Assembly (NCBI GenBank): GCA_902465215.1
Contig: CABQMM010000009.1
Coordinates: 1 to 13,740 of the forward strand
Origin: an uncultured Bacillota bacterium
Lineage (GTDB): Bacteria > Bacillota > Clostridia > Peptostreptococcales > Anaerovoracaceae
Direction of reading: 5' to 3'
Length of the DNA stretch: 13,740 bases
Under the pieces are notes generated by a model that was given only the letters and a program-made list of their open reading frames with translations, searched no databases and had not been told where the DNA came from. The position numbers and the translations under genes were made by a program. Below are positions 13,620 through 13,740 of this stretch, one piece after another. The first letter of the stretch is position 1; each line of letters opens with the position of its first letter.

Positions 13620-13740
13620 TTACCTGTTGCCGCGTTCGCGCACGATGTACACGGGGCGCGCCTTGATTTCCTTGTATGCGCGCGCAAAATACAGTCCGAA
13701 TATGTACATCACCAGCATTTGCAGGGCGCCGCAGCCCAGA
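13620..13740 (-). CDS. Family 2 glycosyltransferase (polyprenyl-phosphate type), last 39 codons
   Basis: The frame enters from the right edge and stops at TAA 13622-13620. The 39 visible residues start LGCGALQMLVMYIFGLY and end RAYKEIKARPVYIVRERGNR. This is the closing pattern of DPM1/GtrB-like GT2 enzymes, in which a last membrane helix of the form GxxQxxxxGxxGEYxxR is followed by (V/I)YxExKxRPxYIV. Such enzymes put a sugar onto undecaprenyl phosphate at the inner face of the membrane for wall or lipid glycosylation. Unusually the typical GEY is GLY here, so the enzyme may be a divergent member. Catalytic domain outside the window; GC-rich compared with the AT-rich spacer beside it. A T-rich stretch follows the stop (minus strand 13619-13600) but no stem is evident. 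Confidence 0.7.
   Translation of the reverse strand, partial: LGCGALQMLVMYIFGLYFARAYKEIKARPVYIVRERGNR

Overview
The window reads as a piece of an anaerobic, amino-acid-fermenting Firmicutes (Clostridia) chromosome. The grounds are strong AGGAGG-type ribosome binding sites, sigma-A style promoters, many U-tailed hairpin terminators, moderate base composition with AT-rich spacers, a clostridial-type 449-residue glutamate dehydrogenase and a tandem glycine riboswitch in front of an amino-acid/cation symporter. A lineage near the Eubacteriales amino-acid fermenters fits, but I cannot fix genus or species. No rRNA, tRNA, CRISPR array, transposase or phage gene was seen.

Layout. (1) 1-1340, minus: the N-terminal 446 codons of a MalT/LuxR-type signal-transduction ATPase regulator, running off the left edge. 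A promoter nested between two inverted arms precedes it, inside the 3' end of a short DUF4340-like gene (1337-1897, minus) that looks truncated. (2) 2065-5859, plus: a three-gene operon of a stand-alone FIST-domain protein, an aldehyde dehydrogenase and a glycerol-dehydrogenase-family alcohol dehydrogenase, ended by a strong terminator. A convergent IclR-family regulator (5960-6760, minus) follows and is the natural candidate to control it; a TTGTTCC-N7-GGAACAA palindrome lies ahead of the operon promoter. (3) 6857-8780, plus: promoter, tandem glycine riboswitch, intrinsic terminator, AGCS-family alanine/glycine:cation symporter, terminator. (4) 8781-9173: a gene-free stretch holding a 250-bp AT-rich element with perfect 21-bp inverted ends and a 14-bp palindrome exactly at its centre. 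(5) 9231-13740, minus: glutamate dehydrogenase, a PLP enzyme of the ACC deaminase/D-cysteine desulfhydrase family, an exported C69 (Ntn) dipeptidase, and the last 39 codons of a family 2 glycosyltransferase at the right edge. The first three have their own promoters; gdhA and the dipeptidase also have clear terminators.

How it fits together (inference): an exported dipeptidase could release amino acids, the riboswitch-controlled symporter moves glycine or alanine, glutamate dehydrogenase and the PLP enzyme deaminate amino acids, and the FIST-ALDH-ADH operon handles an alcohol/aldehyde couple. FIST domains have been proposed to sense small ligands such as amino acids, which would suit this setting. 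The substrates of both dehydrogenases and the FIST ligand are not determined by the sequence.
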